Below are positions 20,806-28,950 of a stretch of 64,000 nucleotides of DNA, piece by piece. This stretch comes from Arthrobacter beigongshangensis. GTDB lineage: Bacteria; Bacillota; Bacilli; Bacillales_A; Planococcaceae. How positions within the stretch are numbered: the first letter of the stretch is position 1; each line of letters starts with the position of its first letter. Where the stretch lies: assembly GCF_016820585.1 (NCBI RefSeq), contig NZ_JADHDX010000001.1, forward strand, positions 633,916 through 697,915, in the 5' to 3' direction. A program made the position numbers and the translations under genes. The notes beneath the pieces were generated by a model. The model was not told the origin of the DNA. It was given only the letters and a program-made list of their open reading frames with translations, and did not search any database.

Positions 20806-21093
20806 ATGAACCACTACCAAATTGTAAAAGAAGTAATTAATGATTGGGACCCGATGAACTTTTTAAGTTTCTCATCTGAGGATGAATATGATCCAGAAAT
20901 AAGTCGCATTGTATCGCGATTACCAACTGCATCTGTTGAAAAATTAGCTGAAGTGATACATGAGGTCTTTGATGAAATGTTTTCGAGGAGTAGAAGTAGA
21001 ATACCTTCAATTAATAATTGTTATCCTAGTGCCCTAAAAATTTGGGATAAAATTTATAATAATAAATATCCAAACTTAAAAAAACGATATTAA
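20806..21093 (+). CDS. DUF1871 family protein (YugE-like)
   Basis: This 95-residue acidic helical protein resembles the small DUF1871 family, of which B. subtilis YugE is a member: NHYQIVKEVINDWDPMNFL, then YDPEISRIVSRL and AEVIHEVFDEMF. Function unknown; relatives often occur near toxin or immunity-type loci, which cannot be confirmed here. The ATG follows GAAAGAGG. It is AT-richer than the backbone genes nearby, and a palindromic element follows. Confidence 0.65.
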   Translation: MNHYQIVKEVINDWDPMNFLSFSSEDEYDPEISRIVSRLPTASVEKLAEVIHEVFDEMFSRSRSRIPSINNCYPSALKIWDKIYNNKYPNLKKRY

Positions 21094-21120
21094 TCAAAAG
21101 AAATATTATAAAACTTCCAT

Positions 21121-21313
21121 GAGTGCTTCCCGTAAGGGAGCAACATTCTGTGATGCACCGTGGTCGTTGGAGTCAGACTAATGGATGGGCTCAATGGCAC
21201 CATAGTTGATTGACCTTCTTCTCCCAGCCGTACTATCCAACATCCGTTTTCATCCTCTGTGGTGTAGCGCTGATTTTGCGCTACATGGATGGCTAACGGT
21301 GCAGGATAGTGAA
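21121..21313. repeat. Palindromic intergenic element with nested hairpins
   Basis: A TGCTTCCC-GTAA-GGGAGCA hairpin (about 21125-21143) is followed by a larger imperfect palindrome. Its outer arms are ACTATCC (about 21232) and GGATAGT (about 21305), with TCATCC/GGATGG and a perfect GTAGCGC-TGATTTT-GCGCTAC stem at its centre. CTAACGGTGCAGGATAGT at the right end resembles short ends I remember from dispersed Bacillaceae repeats. No ORF fits. Probably a non-autonomous mobile or REP-like element; only one copy is in the window. Confidence 0.5.
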
Positions 21314-21374
21314 AGAGGGATTATTAAGCATTTTGTTGAAATTATTACTTAATAAAAATATGGAGGTAATATTA

Positions 21375-21806
21375 ATGGTATTGCAAAGAATTAGCTTGAT
21401 TACTATTGGGGCATTCAATTTACCAATTTTACGTTCGTTTTATAAAAGTTTAGGATGGGAAGAAACAGAGATAAGTTCTGATAATTACGCTGCCTATAAA
21501 ACAGCGGGTGTAATTCTTTCAATATTTCCTATTGAGGAATTGGCTAAGGATGCAGGAGTTGAAATTACTGAAAGTGTAGATACCTTTCGTGGCGTGACTT
21601 TTGCCATCAACGTAGACAAACCAGAAGAAGTGGATACAACAATTGATGCTATTAGAAAAATAGGTGGGAATATTTTAAGAGAACCAAGTGATGCCTTCTG
21701 GGGAGGAAGAACAGCCTATTTTTCGGATCCCGAGAACAACCTTTGGGAAATTGCTTGGAACCCAGACTCAGTATTCGATGAACGAGGAGCTATGATTTCA
21801 TTTTGA
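21375..21806 (+). CDS. VOC-family (glyoxalase/bleomycin resistance-like) protein
   Basis: This is a 143-residue vicinal-oxygen-chelate protein with two beta-alpha-beta-beta-beta units. Typical segments are LPILRSFYKSLGWEE at residues 15-29, AGVILSIFP, FRGVTFAINV and the C-terminal YFSDPENNLWEIAWNP, where the Glu is usually a metal ligand. The ligand is unknown. ATG 21375 is chosen because GGAGG (21362-21366) is 8 nt upstream; an earlier in-frame start has no such site. It belongs to the accessory patch between pdp and spoIIA. Confidence 0.8.
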   Translation: MVLQRISLITIGAFNLPILRSFYKSLGWEETEISSDNYAAYKTAGVILSIFPIEELAKDAGVEITESVDTFRGVTFAINVDKPEEVDTTIDAIRKIGGNILREPSDAFWGGRTAYFSDPENNLWEIAWNPDSVFDERGAMISF

Positions 21807-22256
21807 TAGTGAGTGAAAGTTTCATTTTAAAGTATGGCATAGATCAGTGTATGAGAGTCTTTCTACTTAAATTAGCGGGTGTTTAGTTTAACAACAGGAG
21901 TTCATCTATTGACGTTCTTTTTTATGTAACGGTTGGACCATTATGCGTCGTTATGGAAAAAAATTCTTTCTTCATTATAACGAGTGATGACGAAAGGGGG
22001 AACATGTAACGGAACTACGAGTTGCAACATTGATACTTGATTATCTTCAAGTTGGTATTCTCGTATCTTGAATTAAAGAAGGTGGGAATCAAATACAAAC
22101 CGTCAAGATTCTTTTCAATGTATCGCCTGAATTTGAGGGCAATATAAGAGGTATACAATATCAAGTCCACCATTAAGAAATAAAGTAGGACTGATGCTGA
22201 GTATTAGGGTAAAACTTTATTGACTTAAAACCCTCACGGACAGAGTGAAGATAATA

Positions 22257-22309
22257 AATAGAAAAGGCAACATTTCGTTCATTTGAATGGATTGTTGCCT
22301 TTTCTATAT
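22257..22309 (+). terminator. Strong orphan terminator
   Basis: TAGAAAAGGCAACA pairs perfectly with TGTTGCCTTTTCTA (22293-22306), with an inner CATT/AATG pairing. No gene precedes it within 450 nt, so it may mark the 3' end of a lost gene or an untranslated RNA. It is symmetrical enough to serve both strands. Confidence 0.75.
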
Positions 22310-22600
22310 GGATTTACTTAAATTACTTTCCAATTTACTTGTTTGATTTACGCTTTTTCTATAATCATCAGCGAAGGCGACCCCTAGCGCCAAGCGGTGT
22401 TTAGAAAGTTTCTTTAGTGTGTGTGGTGCACAGTCACCGTTGTACTTTTTCATGATGCGTTATTAGTGGGATTCTTTATTTCAACATATATAACATATCC
22501 ATGTGTAAATCCCATCCAACATGTGCATACTTTCCTTAATTAAGGGCATTGTCGAAAAGTAAGAACCTTTTACTATCTATGACTAGTTTTGTCAGCTAAG

Positions 22601-22626
22601 AGGTTTCGCCTTCTCCAGTGTGGAAT
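22601..22626 (+). promoter_or_regulatory. Candidate SigH-type promoter of the spoIIA operon
   Basis: AGGTTT (22601-22606) and GGAAT (22622-22626) loosely fit SigH -35 and GAAT -10 elements; spoIIA is SigH-dependent in B. subtilis. It lies 26 nt before the spoIIAA start. The match is partial, so this is a tentative call. Confidence 0.35.
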
Positions 22627-22652
22627 AATTCGCAGTAAGGAGGGGGTTCAGC

Positions 22653-23006
22653 ATGGCTGGCATCGAAATACTAGACAATGGCATCTTAATTGTGACACTA
22701 CGTGGGGAATTGGATAATCATCAGGCGAATCAAATCAGAACGCATATTTCCACATCTATTTTTACGGGACAAGTGCGCGCAATCATTTGGAATTTAGAAG
22801 GACTTGGCTTTATGGACAGTGCAGGAATCGGGCTCATACTTGGTAGGATGCGTGACCTAGTGCCTTCAAATGGAGAGACACTTATTTTGAATCCTACCCC
22901 GACTATGGAAAAGATTTTTAACTTTTCCGGTCTTGGGTCAACTATAAGACATTGTACGGTCGACAAAGCGATCGGGGAAATTGGAGGGGTTTTACATGAA
23001 CAATGA
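22653..23006 (+). CDS. spoIIAA: Anti-sigma F factor antagonist SpoIIAA
   Basis: SpoIIAA frees SigF in the forespore by binding SpoIIAB. The 117-residue STAS-domain protein has the phosphorylatable serine in FMDSAGIGLILGR (near residue 58), phosphorylated by SpoIIAB and dephosphorylated by SpoIIE. The length matches the family. The ATG follows AAGGAGGGGG. The 3' end overlaps spoIIAB by 11 nt, the usual tight three-gene operon. Confidence 0.95.
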   Translation: MAGIEILDNGILIVTLRGELDNHQANQIRTHISTSIFTGQVRAIIWNLEGLGFMDSAGIGLILGRMRDLVPSNGETLILNPTPTMEKIFNFSGLGSTIRHCTVDKAIGEIGGVLHEQ

Positions 23007-23442
23007 AATGACGTTATCATTCGTCGCAATTGAAGAAAATGAAGCACTGGCAAGGATGGCGATGACCTGTTTCATCACACCCCTTGACCCAACAATCGAA
23101 GAAATTTCGGAGTTTAAGACAATCGTTTCAGAAGCTGTAACGAATGCTATCATTCATGGCTATGAGATGGATGGTGTCAGCCTAGTTACACTTCACGCCA
23201 TTATTCAAGACAACAAAGTAACGATGACAGTGCGCGATGAAGGGATGGGGATTTTTGATGTAGGGCAGGCGATGGAACCAATGTTTACCACGCGACCTTT
23301 CATGGAACGTTCAGGTATGGGATTTACGATTATGGAAAGCTTCTCCGACAGTCTGTCTGTTGAATCTGTTGTCGGAAGTGGAACTGTTGTTAAGTTCGAA
23401 AAAACGTTTTCTCCGGTCACGGAAGTAAGCAGAATGAGGTGA
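22996..23442 (+). CDS. spoIIAB: Anti-sigma F factor / serine kinase SpoIIAB
   Basis: SpoIIAB binds and inhibits SigF and phosphorylates SpoIIAA. The 148-residue GHKL ATPase shows the N-box EAVTNAIIHGYE near residue 45, the G1 motif VRDEGMGI and the G2-like MERSGMGFTIMESFSD. ATG 22996 follows GGAGGGG and gives the family start MNNEMTLSF. The next gene begins 3 nt after the stop. Confidence 0.95.
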   Translation: MNNEMTLSFVAIEENEALARMAMTCFITPLDPTIEEISEFKTIVSEAVTNAIIHGYEMDGVSLVTLHAIIQDNKVTMTVRDEGMGIFDVGQAMEPMFTTRPFMERSGMGFTIMESFSDSLSVESVVGSGTVVKFEKTFSPVTEVSRMR

Positions 23443-23445
23443 CCT

Positions 23446-24210
23446 ATGGACGCATCTGTTGAAGTGCAACCCGCTTTGTTGACGCAGGAGAAGATGAGGG
23501 AACTAATTCAAGTTTCACAGGAAGGCGATAAGGAAGCGAGAAGGATGATGGTTGAGGGCAATACAAGACTAGTTTGGTCCATTGTTCAACGCTTTGCCTC
23601 GCGTGGCGCTGACCCCGAAGATTTATTTCAAATTGGTTGTATTGGGTTGATGAAATCGATTGATAAATTCGACCTTTCTTATGAGGTGAAGTTTTCTACG
23701 TATGCTGTGCCAATGATTGTCGGAGAAATCCAGCGTTTTTTAAGAGATGACGGGATGGTGAAGGTAAGTCGCTCTATTCGTGAGCTAAGTTTTAAAATCC
23801 GTCATGCTACAGATGATTATATTAAAAAACACGGAAAATCGCCGTCTATATCAGAGGTTGCAGCAGCTTTAGAAGTGCCAGTCGATGATATTATTTTGGC
23901 GTCCGATGCTTTGCGTGATCCTGCCTCCCTTCATGAGCAATTATATGAAAGTGAAGGAGACAGTCTGACGCTAATGGATCAACTACGAGATGATCGGTCC
24001 GAGAGGGTATTTGATCATATTCCCCTTCGTGATGTCATATCGAAATTAAATAAACGCGATCAGACCATTATTTATATGCGTTACTATCTGGATTGTACAC
24101 AAAGCGATATTGCGGAACGCATTGGTATATCACAAGTACAAGTATCGCGTCTTGAAAAGAAAATTTTAGCTCAACTGAAATCATGGATGGGTGTTAATGC
24201 TGAGGCATAA
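23446..24210 (+). CDS. sigF: Forespore sigma factor SigF (SpoIIAC)
   Basis: SigF is the first forespore-specific sigma factor, active after asymmetric division. The 254-residue protein contains region 2 (DLFQIGCIGLMKSIDKFD, then FSTYAVPMIVGEI), region 3 and region 4 with the C-terminal HTH (SDIAERIGISQVQVSRLEKK). It is held inactive by SpoIIAB, encoded immediately upstream. The ATG lies 3 nt after the spoIIAB stop behind a GAGGTGACCT site. In Bacillus, spoVAA follows; here spoVAF does. Confidence 0.96.
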   Translation: MDASVEVQPALLTQEKMRELIQVSQEGDKEARRMMVEGNTRLVWSIVQRFASRGADPEDLFQIGCIGLMKSIDKFDLSYEVKFSTYAVPMIVGEIQRFLRDDGMVKVSRSIRELSFKIRHATDDYIKKHGKSPSISEVAAALEVPVDDIILASDALRDPASLHEQLYESEGDSLTLMDQLRDDRSERVFDHIPLRDVISKLNKRDQTIIYMRYYLDCTQSDIAERIGISQVQVSRLEKKILAQLKSWMGVNAEA

Positions 24211-24237
24211 TTGAAAAAGTGAGGATGGATTGAATCC

Positions 24238-25683
24238 ATGAAGAAGTTATTCCGTTCGATGAATGAAGGTGAGGAGTGGTTCCGCGCGTGTTTTGGAAAA
24301 GACGAGACGTTTGATGCGACAGCTAGGTCTTTGCATCTTTGGGACATGCCTGCACTGTTACTGTACATTAATGGACTAGTAGATGGCGCTACAATCACGA
24401 CGCTACTAACGGAAATGCAAGGGAATACGGAAAGGCCAGAAATGAAGGGAGATGGAACAGATCAGTTCCTCTCCTTTTTCCCATACCATGCGATATCCAA
24501 CATCAAGGACAAAGATGAATTGTTGACATCGATTCTCAGTGGTCAAGCAGCATTCATAACGCCTGAAGGCTATGCGTTTACAATTGATATTAGATCTTAT
24601 CCTGGCAGGCAGCCAGAAGAGCCGGACAATGAAAAAGTCGTCAGGGGGCCAAGGGACGGGTTTACAGAAAACCTAATTCAAAATACGGCTCTTGTTCGTA
24701 GGCGTTTACGCACCGAAAAGTTACGCTTTGAAATGCATAAAGTAACAGTTAATGGAAAAACGGATATCGCCATTACCTATATGAAAGGAGCTGCAAGTGA
24801 AGAGCATCTAACCTATATACGGGATAGACTCGATGAAATTCGTCATGATGGACTTACAATGACCGATAAATCATTGGAGGAATTTTTGTTCAAACAGGGT
24901 TTTCATCCGATGCCATTTGTCCGTTTTACAGAGCGCCCCGATATTTGTGCGGCGCATTTATTGGAAGGACATATCGCCATCATCGTTGATACGTCCCCTT
25001 CTGTTATTCTTGTACCAACGACATTATTTCATCATCTTCAACATGCAGAGGAGTACCGTCAAGCGCCGCTTTTAGGGACGGCTGTTCGCGCAGTGCGATT
25101 TTTTGGAGCTGCGATGAGCTTAATACTCCTTCCGTTTTGGTATTTAATCGCGACGAAACAACAATATTTACCGGATTTTCTCAGTTATATAGGACCGAAG
25201 GATATAGGAGAAATTCCGTTAATTTTACAGTTGCTCGGCGCGGATATTGGCATTGAAGTACTTCGAATGGCAGCCATTCATACACCAACTCCGATGTCGA
25301 CAGCGATGGGACTTGTTGCGGCTATAGTCATTGGGCAAGTGGCGATTGACGTCGGTTTATTTACCCCGGAGGTGGTGTTGTACGTAGCAGTTAGTGCTAT
25401 TTTTACTTTTGCTATTCCATCTTATGAATTAAGTATTACGACAAAGATTTTCAGAATTTGCATATTGCTTTCAACAGCGTTGCTCGGAGCACCTGGTTTC
25501 TTCATATCCATTACAGTTCTTTTTTACTATCTATGTTCTTTGAAGCCGATGGGTGTTCCTTATTTATGGCCCGCTGTTCCATTTTTTCCACAAGCGATGC
25601 TTCGCGTTTTAATCAGATTTCCAATGACTGCGGATGAACCCCGACCGTTTATTACCGACTCGCCGGACAGGGATCGTATCTGA
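24238..25683 (+). CDS. spoVAF: SpoVAF, GerA-family spore membrane protein
   Basis: SpoVAF is a GerA-type (germinant receptor A subunit-like) inner spore membrane protein encoded with the SpoVA dipicolinate channel; with FigP it is reported to amplify germination signals. The 481-residue protein has a soluble N-terminal half (VVRGPRDGFTENLIQNTALVRRR near 140, EHLTYIRDRL) and a C-terminal half with about five membrane segments from residue 285. The ATG follows GTGAGGATGG. It comes directly after sigF, without spoVAA-AE between them, and 70 nt before lysA. Confidence 0.9.
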   Translation: MKKLFRSMNEGEEWFRACFGKDETFDATARSLHLWDMPALLLYINGLVDGATITTLLTEMQGNTERPEMKGDGTDQFLSFFPYHAISNIKDKDELLTSILSGQAAFITPEGYAFTIDIRSYPGRQPEEPDNEKVVRGPRDGFTENLIQNTALVRRRLRTEKLRFEMHKVTVNGKTDIAITYMKGAASEEHLTYIRDRLDEIRHDGLTMTDKSLEEFLFKQGFHPMPFVRFTERPDICAAHLLEGHIAIIVDTSPSVILVPTTLFHHLQHAEEYRQAPLLGTAVRAVRFFGAAMSLILLPFWYLIATKQQYLPDFLSYIGPKDIGEIPLILQLLGADIGIEVLRMAAIHTPTPMSTAMGLVAAIVIGQVAIDVGLFTPEVVLYVAVSAIFTFAIPSYELSITTKIFRICILLSTALLGAPGFFISITVLFYYLCSLKPMGVPYLWPAVPFFPQAMLRVLIRFPMTADEPRPFITDSPDRDRI

Positions 25684-25752
25684 TAGGTGATTGCCACTAC
25701 CCACTCTGTTATGATAAAGTTTTAGTTATATGATTTGGGAGGGGAAGGCAAT

Positions 25753-27081
25753 ATGCATTTGTACGGAACACAATCAGTCAATCAGCAGGACCATCTAACA
25801 ATTGGTGGCGTCGATGCAATTGATCTTGCACATACGTATGGTACACCACTCGTCGTCTATGATATCGCTCTGTTCCGTGAACGGGCGCAGGCCTTCAAAG
25901 AAACTTTTAAAAATGTAGGCATCCGTGCACAGGTTGCCTATGCGAGTAAAGCATTCTCGTCAATTGCGATATACGAAGTAGCGAAGCAAGAAGGGCTTTC
26001 TCTCGACGTTGTTTCTGGTGGAGAGCTGTTTACGGCTATCGCGGCGGACTTTCCGCGGGAGAAAATTCATTTCCACGGTAATAATAAAAGCTATACCGAA
26101 TTACAATATGCTTTTGATGAAAAAATAGGTTGCATTGTCATTGATAATTTCTCTGAAATTGCGTTGGTGAAGGAAATTGCGGAATCACGCAAGGAACGAA
26201 TGAGTGTGCTCATTCGGGTAACTCCTGGTGTTGAAGCGCATACGCATGATTATATTACGACGGGACAGGAAGATTCGAAGTTTGGCTTTGATTTGAAAAA
26301 TGGTCAGACAGATGAGGCATTTCTTCAATTACATGATCATCCTTATATCCAATTACTCGGTATGCATTGCCATATTGGTTCTCAAATATTTGAAACTGAC
26401 GCTTTCCGTTTTGCGGCGGAGGTACTGATGGACAAGATGATTGCTTGGCGTGACGAGCATGATTTCATTTGTTCTGTATTGAATTTGGGCGGAGGATTTG
26501 GTATTCGTTATACAGAAGAAGACACGCCACTTGTACCTTCCGCTTACATTGAGGAAATGGCGACAATTGTCCTGTCGATGACGCGTAGCCATAGCTACCC
26601 TGTGCCGGAAATCTGGATTGAACCAGGTAGATCATTGGTTGGAGATGCGGGTACATCACTTTATACGGCTGGCAGTACAAAAGAAGTGCCGGGTATCCGG
26701 ACGTATATAGCTGTGGACGGTGGAATGTCAGATAATATCCGACCAGCGCTATACGGAGCGAAATATACGGCTGCTTCAGCGAATCGTATGAGCACTGCTC
26801 ATGATAAAAAAGTTACAATTGCAGGGAAATGCTGTGAGTCGGGGGATAAGCTGATTGAAGAAGCCTATCTTGCCAATCCGATTGAAGGGGACGTCATCGC
26901 TATTTTCTGTACAGGTGCGTATGGCTACTCGATGGCAAGTAATTATAATCGACTACCAAAGCCGGCCATTGTCTTTTGTGAAAATGGAGAGCATCAGCTA
27001 GTCGTTCGTAGAGAGACCTATGAAGATGTCGTCAGATTAGACATTCCGCTACAAATCGTTAGACGGGAGGAAAAGATTTGA
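25753..27081 (+). CDS. lysA: Diaminopimelate decarboxylase
   Basis: LysA makes lysine from meso-diaminopimelate. The 442-residue PLP enzyme (fold type III barrel) has the PLP lysine in VAYASKAF (near residue 61), GMHCHIGSQIFE, the phosphate-binding LNLGGGFGIRY, WIEPGRSLVGDAG and the active-site Cys in GKCCESGDK. ATG 25753 follows GGGAGGGGAAGG. The stop overlaps the TTG start of a tiny membrane gene. Linkage to spoVAF is conserved in Bacillus. Confidence 0.95.
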   Translation: MHLYGTQSVNQQDHLTIGGVDAIDLAHTYGTPLVVYDIALFRERAQAFKETFKNVGIRAQVAYASKAFSSIAIYEVAKQEGLSLDVVSGGELFTAIAADFPREKIHFHGNNKSYTELQYAFDEKIGCIVIDNFSEIALVKEIAESRKERMSVLIRVTPGVEAHTHDYITTGQEDSKFGFDLKNGQTDEAFLQLHDHPYIQLLGMHCHIGSQIFETDAFRFAAEVLMDKMIAWRDEHDFICSVLNLGGGFGIRYTEEDTPLVPSAYIEEMATIVLSMTRSHSYPVPEIWIEPGRSLVGDAGTSLYTAGSTKEVPGIRTYIAVDGGMSDNIRPALYGAKYTAASANRMSTAHDKKVTIAGKCCESGDKLIEEAYLANPIEGDVIAIFCTGAYGYSMASNYNRLPKPAIVFCENGEHQLVVRRETYEDVVRLDIPLQIVRREEKI

Positions 27082-27182
27082 AAAGACGTAACATCCTCCT
27101 CTTTGCGATTATTGTAGTTGCGGCGATTGCGTGGGGAGCTGTATACTGGTACTTTGTCATGCCGATTATCGACCCTCGTTAA
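27078..27182 (+). CDS. 34-residue single-pass membrane protein coupled to lysA
   Basis: The frame TTG 27078 to TAA 27182 encodes 34 residues: a short basic start (MKRRN), a hydrophobic helix of about 23 residues and a short tail ending VMPIIDPR. GGGAGG (27065-27070) sits 7 nt upstream, and the start overlaps the lysA stop (TTGA), the typical form of translational coupling. By the positive-inside rule the C-terminus would be outside. I do not recognise the family; it was judged real on its ribosome-binding site, coupling and topology. Confidence 0.6.
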   Translation: MKRRNILLFAIIVVAAIAWGAVYWYFVMPIIDPR

Positions 27183-27238
27183 TGGATCATAAATGGATGA
27201 TTGATAAAGGATTCTCAGAAAAGAAGGGATTCAAATTG

Positions 27239-27601
27239 ATGCTTTTGCGTTATAAAAAAACGTATGAAAAGATTGCGATGGGGCTATTATCTTATATGCC
27301 TGGCGATAAAACTGCGAAGAAGTTACAGGAAACGATTCACAGATACGAAACAGACGATAGGTGGCAACTCTATTTATTAAAAAAAGAGGATGACATTATC
27401 GGCCTAATCGGTGTGGAATTAGGCGACGAAGACTACACGTTATACCATATTTCAGTTAATCCATCTTTTCGAGGAGAAGGGGTTGGAAAGGAAATGGTAG
27501 CGAAAGTGAAGGCGCTTTTCCCTAACATGGAATGTAAAAGTACTGAAGAAACTGATTTATTTATACAGAAGTGTCAAGCAAAAGGAGAAGGAGCAGATTA
27601 A
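27239..27601 (+). CDS. ribT: RibT-like GNAT acetyltransferase
   Basis: This 120-residue GNAT protein resembles RibT, which lies at the end of the B. subtilis riboflavin operon and just before ypuF. The start MLLRYKKTYEKIAMGLLSYMP and the acetyl-CoA loop ISVNPSFRGEGVGKEM (near residue 75) are characteristic. No rib genes are nearby, so its substrate is open. ATG 27239 follows AAGAAGGGA; the upstream in-frame extension is unlike the family. Its stop overlaps the stop of the convergent ypuF. Confidence 0.85.
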   Translation: MLLRYKKTYEKIAMGLLSYMPGDKTAKKLQETIHRYETDDRWQLYLLKKEDDIIGLIGVELGDEDYTLYHISVNPSFRGEGVGKEMVAKVKALFPNMECKSTEETDLFIQKCQAKGEGAD

Positions 27602-28101
27602 TGTCTGCCCTTCTTCTTTTCGTCACGCTCACGAAGAATATCACTACGATCCCTTCGCATATGTTTATGAATGACCGCTTCGCTACCAAATGGAAGGAGC
27701 GTCATAGATTGTCGCGCGAGCTCGACTTTGGCTTGTAGAGCGGGTGATGTAATTGCAAATGGAAAGGATTCAAAAGGGTATTTTTTTTCAACTCGTTTGA
27801 CGCTTTCGTTCACATGCGTGATGAGCTGTTGAAAGTTGATTTCATTTCTGTCAGATTCAGAAAAAGTGGGTAGTCTTTTCGCAACTTTATGCAATGTACG
27901 TGATGCACCCGTGAAATTGTTACGACGCCAATGGTACATGCCTGTCGCCAGGAGTATATAAGTTGCTAGTGGATGCTCTTTGTCACTTAGTGGAATCGAC
28001 TTCCAATACTCCTCCAATACTTCGTGACATTCAAAATAGTCTTGATTGTTATTAAAATAAACAATAAACTGAACGAATAACGGATGATGATACAAATGCA
28101 T
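27598..28101 (-). CDS. ypuF: DUF309 family protein (YpuF-like)
   Basis: This is a 167-residue helical DUF309 protein. The family motif FECHEVLEEYWK (residues 20-31) is followed by ATGMYHWRRNNFTGA. Function unknown; in B. subtilis ypuF lies between ribT and scpA, exactly as here, but there it is co-directional. The start at 28101 follows AAGAAAGGAC on the reverse strand. The C-terminus is very basic (RDRSDILRERDEKKKGRH). It is transcribed against its neighbours, suggesting an inversion of this gene. Confidence 0.85.
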   Translation of the reverse strand: MHLYHHPLFVQFIVYFNNNQDYFECHEVLEEYWKSIPLSDKEHPLATYILLATGMYHWRRNNFTGASRTLHKVAKRLPTFSESDRNEINFQQLITHVNESVKRVEKKYPFESFPFAITSPALQAKVELARQSMTLLPFGSEAVIHKHMRRDRSDILRERDEKKKGRH

Positions 28102-28118
28102 GAAATCAGTCCTTTCTT

Positions 28119-28169
28119 GTCTAGGTTCTAGCGCCAGTCGCACTTGGATAGGCGCTTGTGCTTTTGTTA
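28119..28169. repeat. Short inverted repeat resembling a dispersed Bacillaceae element
   Basis: AGCGCC (28130-28135) pairs with GGCGCT (28151-28156), flanked by a GTCTAGGTTCT start and a TTGTGCTTTTGTT end. From memory this looks like a shortened form of a GTCTAGCTCCAGCGCC...GGCGCTTGCGCTTTT repeat scattered in Bacillaceae genomes. It fills the divergent gap between ypuF and scpA. Confidence 0.45.
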
Positions 28170-28199
28170 CTAAAAAATAGTAGGTAGGTGTCCCGCAGT

Positions 28200-28949
28200 A
28201 TGTCGTATAAAGTAAAACTAGAAGCTTTTGAAGGCCCACTGGATCTATTATTACATTTAATCAACAGACTTGAAATTGATATATACGATATTCCGATGGC
28301 TGAATTGACGGCGCAGTACATAGAACACCTTCACGCTATGCGTATTTTGCAATTAGATGAACTGAGTGAATACCTCGTTCTCGCCGCAACATTAATAGAA
28401 ATCAAGAGTAAGATGCTACTTCCAATCCATGAGGGGGAAGAATTTGACGAAGGTATGGATTTTGAGTTGGAGGACGATCCACGGGACGAACTTGTTGCAC
28501 GTCTTATTGAATATAGGAAGTATAAAGAGGCGGCTGTTAGTTTAAAGGAATCTGCGGATGAAAGATCCGATTACTTCACAAAGTCACCTGAAGATTTGAC
28601 AGAATTTGGTGAAGTAATCCCGAGTAGTAATGATGAAAGTTTGAATGTATTTGATTTAATCGGTGCATTCCAAAAGATGCTCGATAGAAATCGATTGAAA
28701 GCTCCGATGACTGCAAGTATAACAAAAATGGAAATATCTATCGGTGAAAAAATGGATGCGATTATGGCCATACTAGAAAGAGGCGGCGGAAAATGCGATT
28801 TCCATTCGCTATTTGACAGAGGTAATACGCCAGATCTTGTCGTGACGTTTTTATCGTTGTTGGAATTGATGAAACGCCGTGATATTACTGTGGTGCAGCA
28901 AGGTAATTTTGATGAACTAACAGTGGCGTTCCGTCGGGAGGATGAGTGA
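28200..28949 (+). CDS. scpA: Segregation and condensation protein A
   Basis: ScpA is the kleisin subunit that bridges the SMC head domains in the bacterial condensin. The 249-residue protein begins MSYKVKLEAFEGPLDLLLHL, the conserved kleisin N-terminal SMC-neck-binding segment, has an acidic middle (EEFDEGMDFELEDDP) and a C-terminal winged helix. ATG 28200 matches the family start and follows AGGTAGGTG; GTG 28188 is an alternative. The stop overlaps the scpB start region. Confidence 0.95.
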   Translation: MSYKVKLEAFEGPLDLLLHLINRLEIDIYDIPMAELTAQYIEHLHAMRILQLDELSEYLVLAATLIEIKSKMLLPIHEGEEFDEGMDFELEDDPRDELVARLIEYRKYKEAAVSLKESADERSDYFTKSPEDLTEFGEVIPSSNDESLNVFDLIGAFQKMLDRNRLKAPMTASITKMEISIGEKMDAIMAILERGGGKCDFHSLFDRGNTPDLVVTFLSLLELMKRRDITVVQQGNFDELTVAFRREDE

Positions 28950-28950
28950 G

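Larger units (their letters stand above)
21807..22652 (+). other. 846-bp gene-free stretch before spoIIA
   Basis: No ORF with coding character is seen on either strand; short frames are broken by many stops. It contains GAAAGGGGG-like ribosome-binding sequences without a following gene (about 22000) and a strong terminator at 22257-22309. The last 50 bases hold a possible spoIIA promoter. It looks like decayed sequence, possibly including the remains of dacF, but I cannot align any part to a known gene by eye. Confidence 0.5.
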
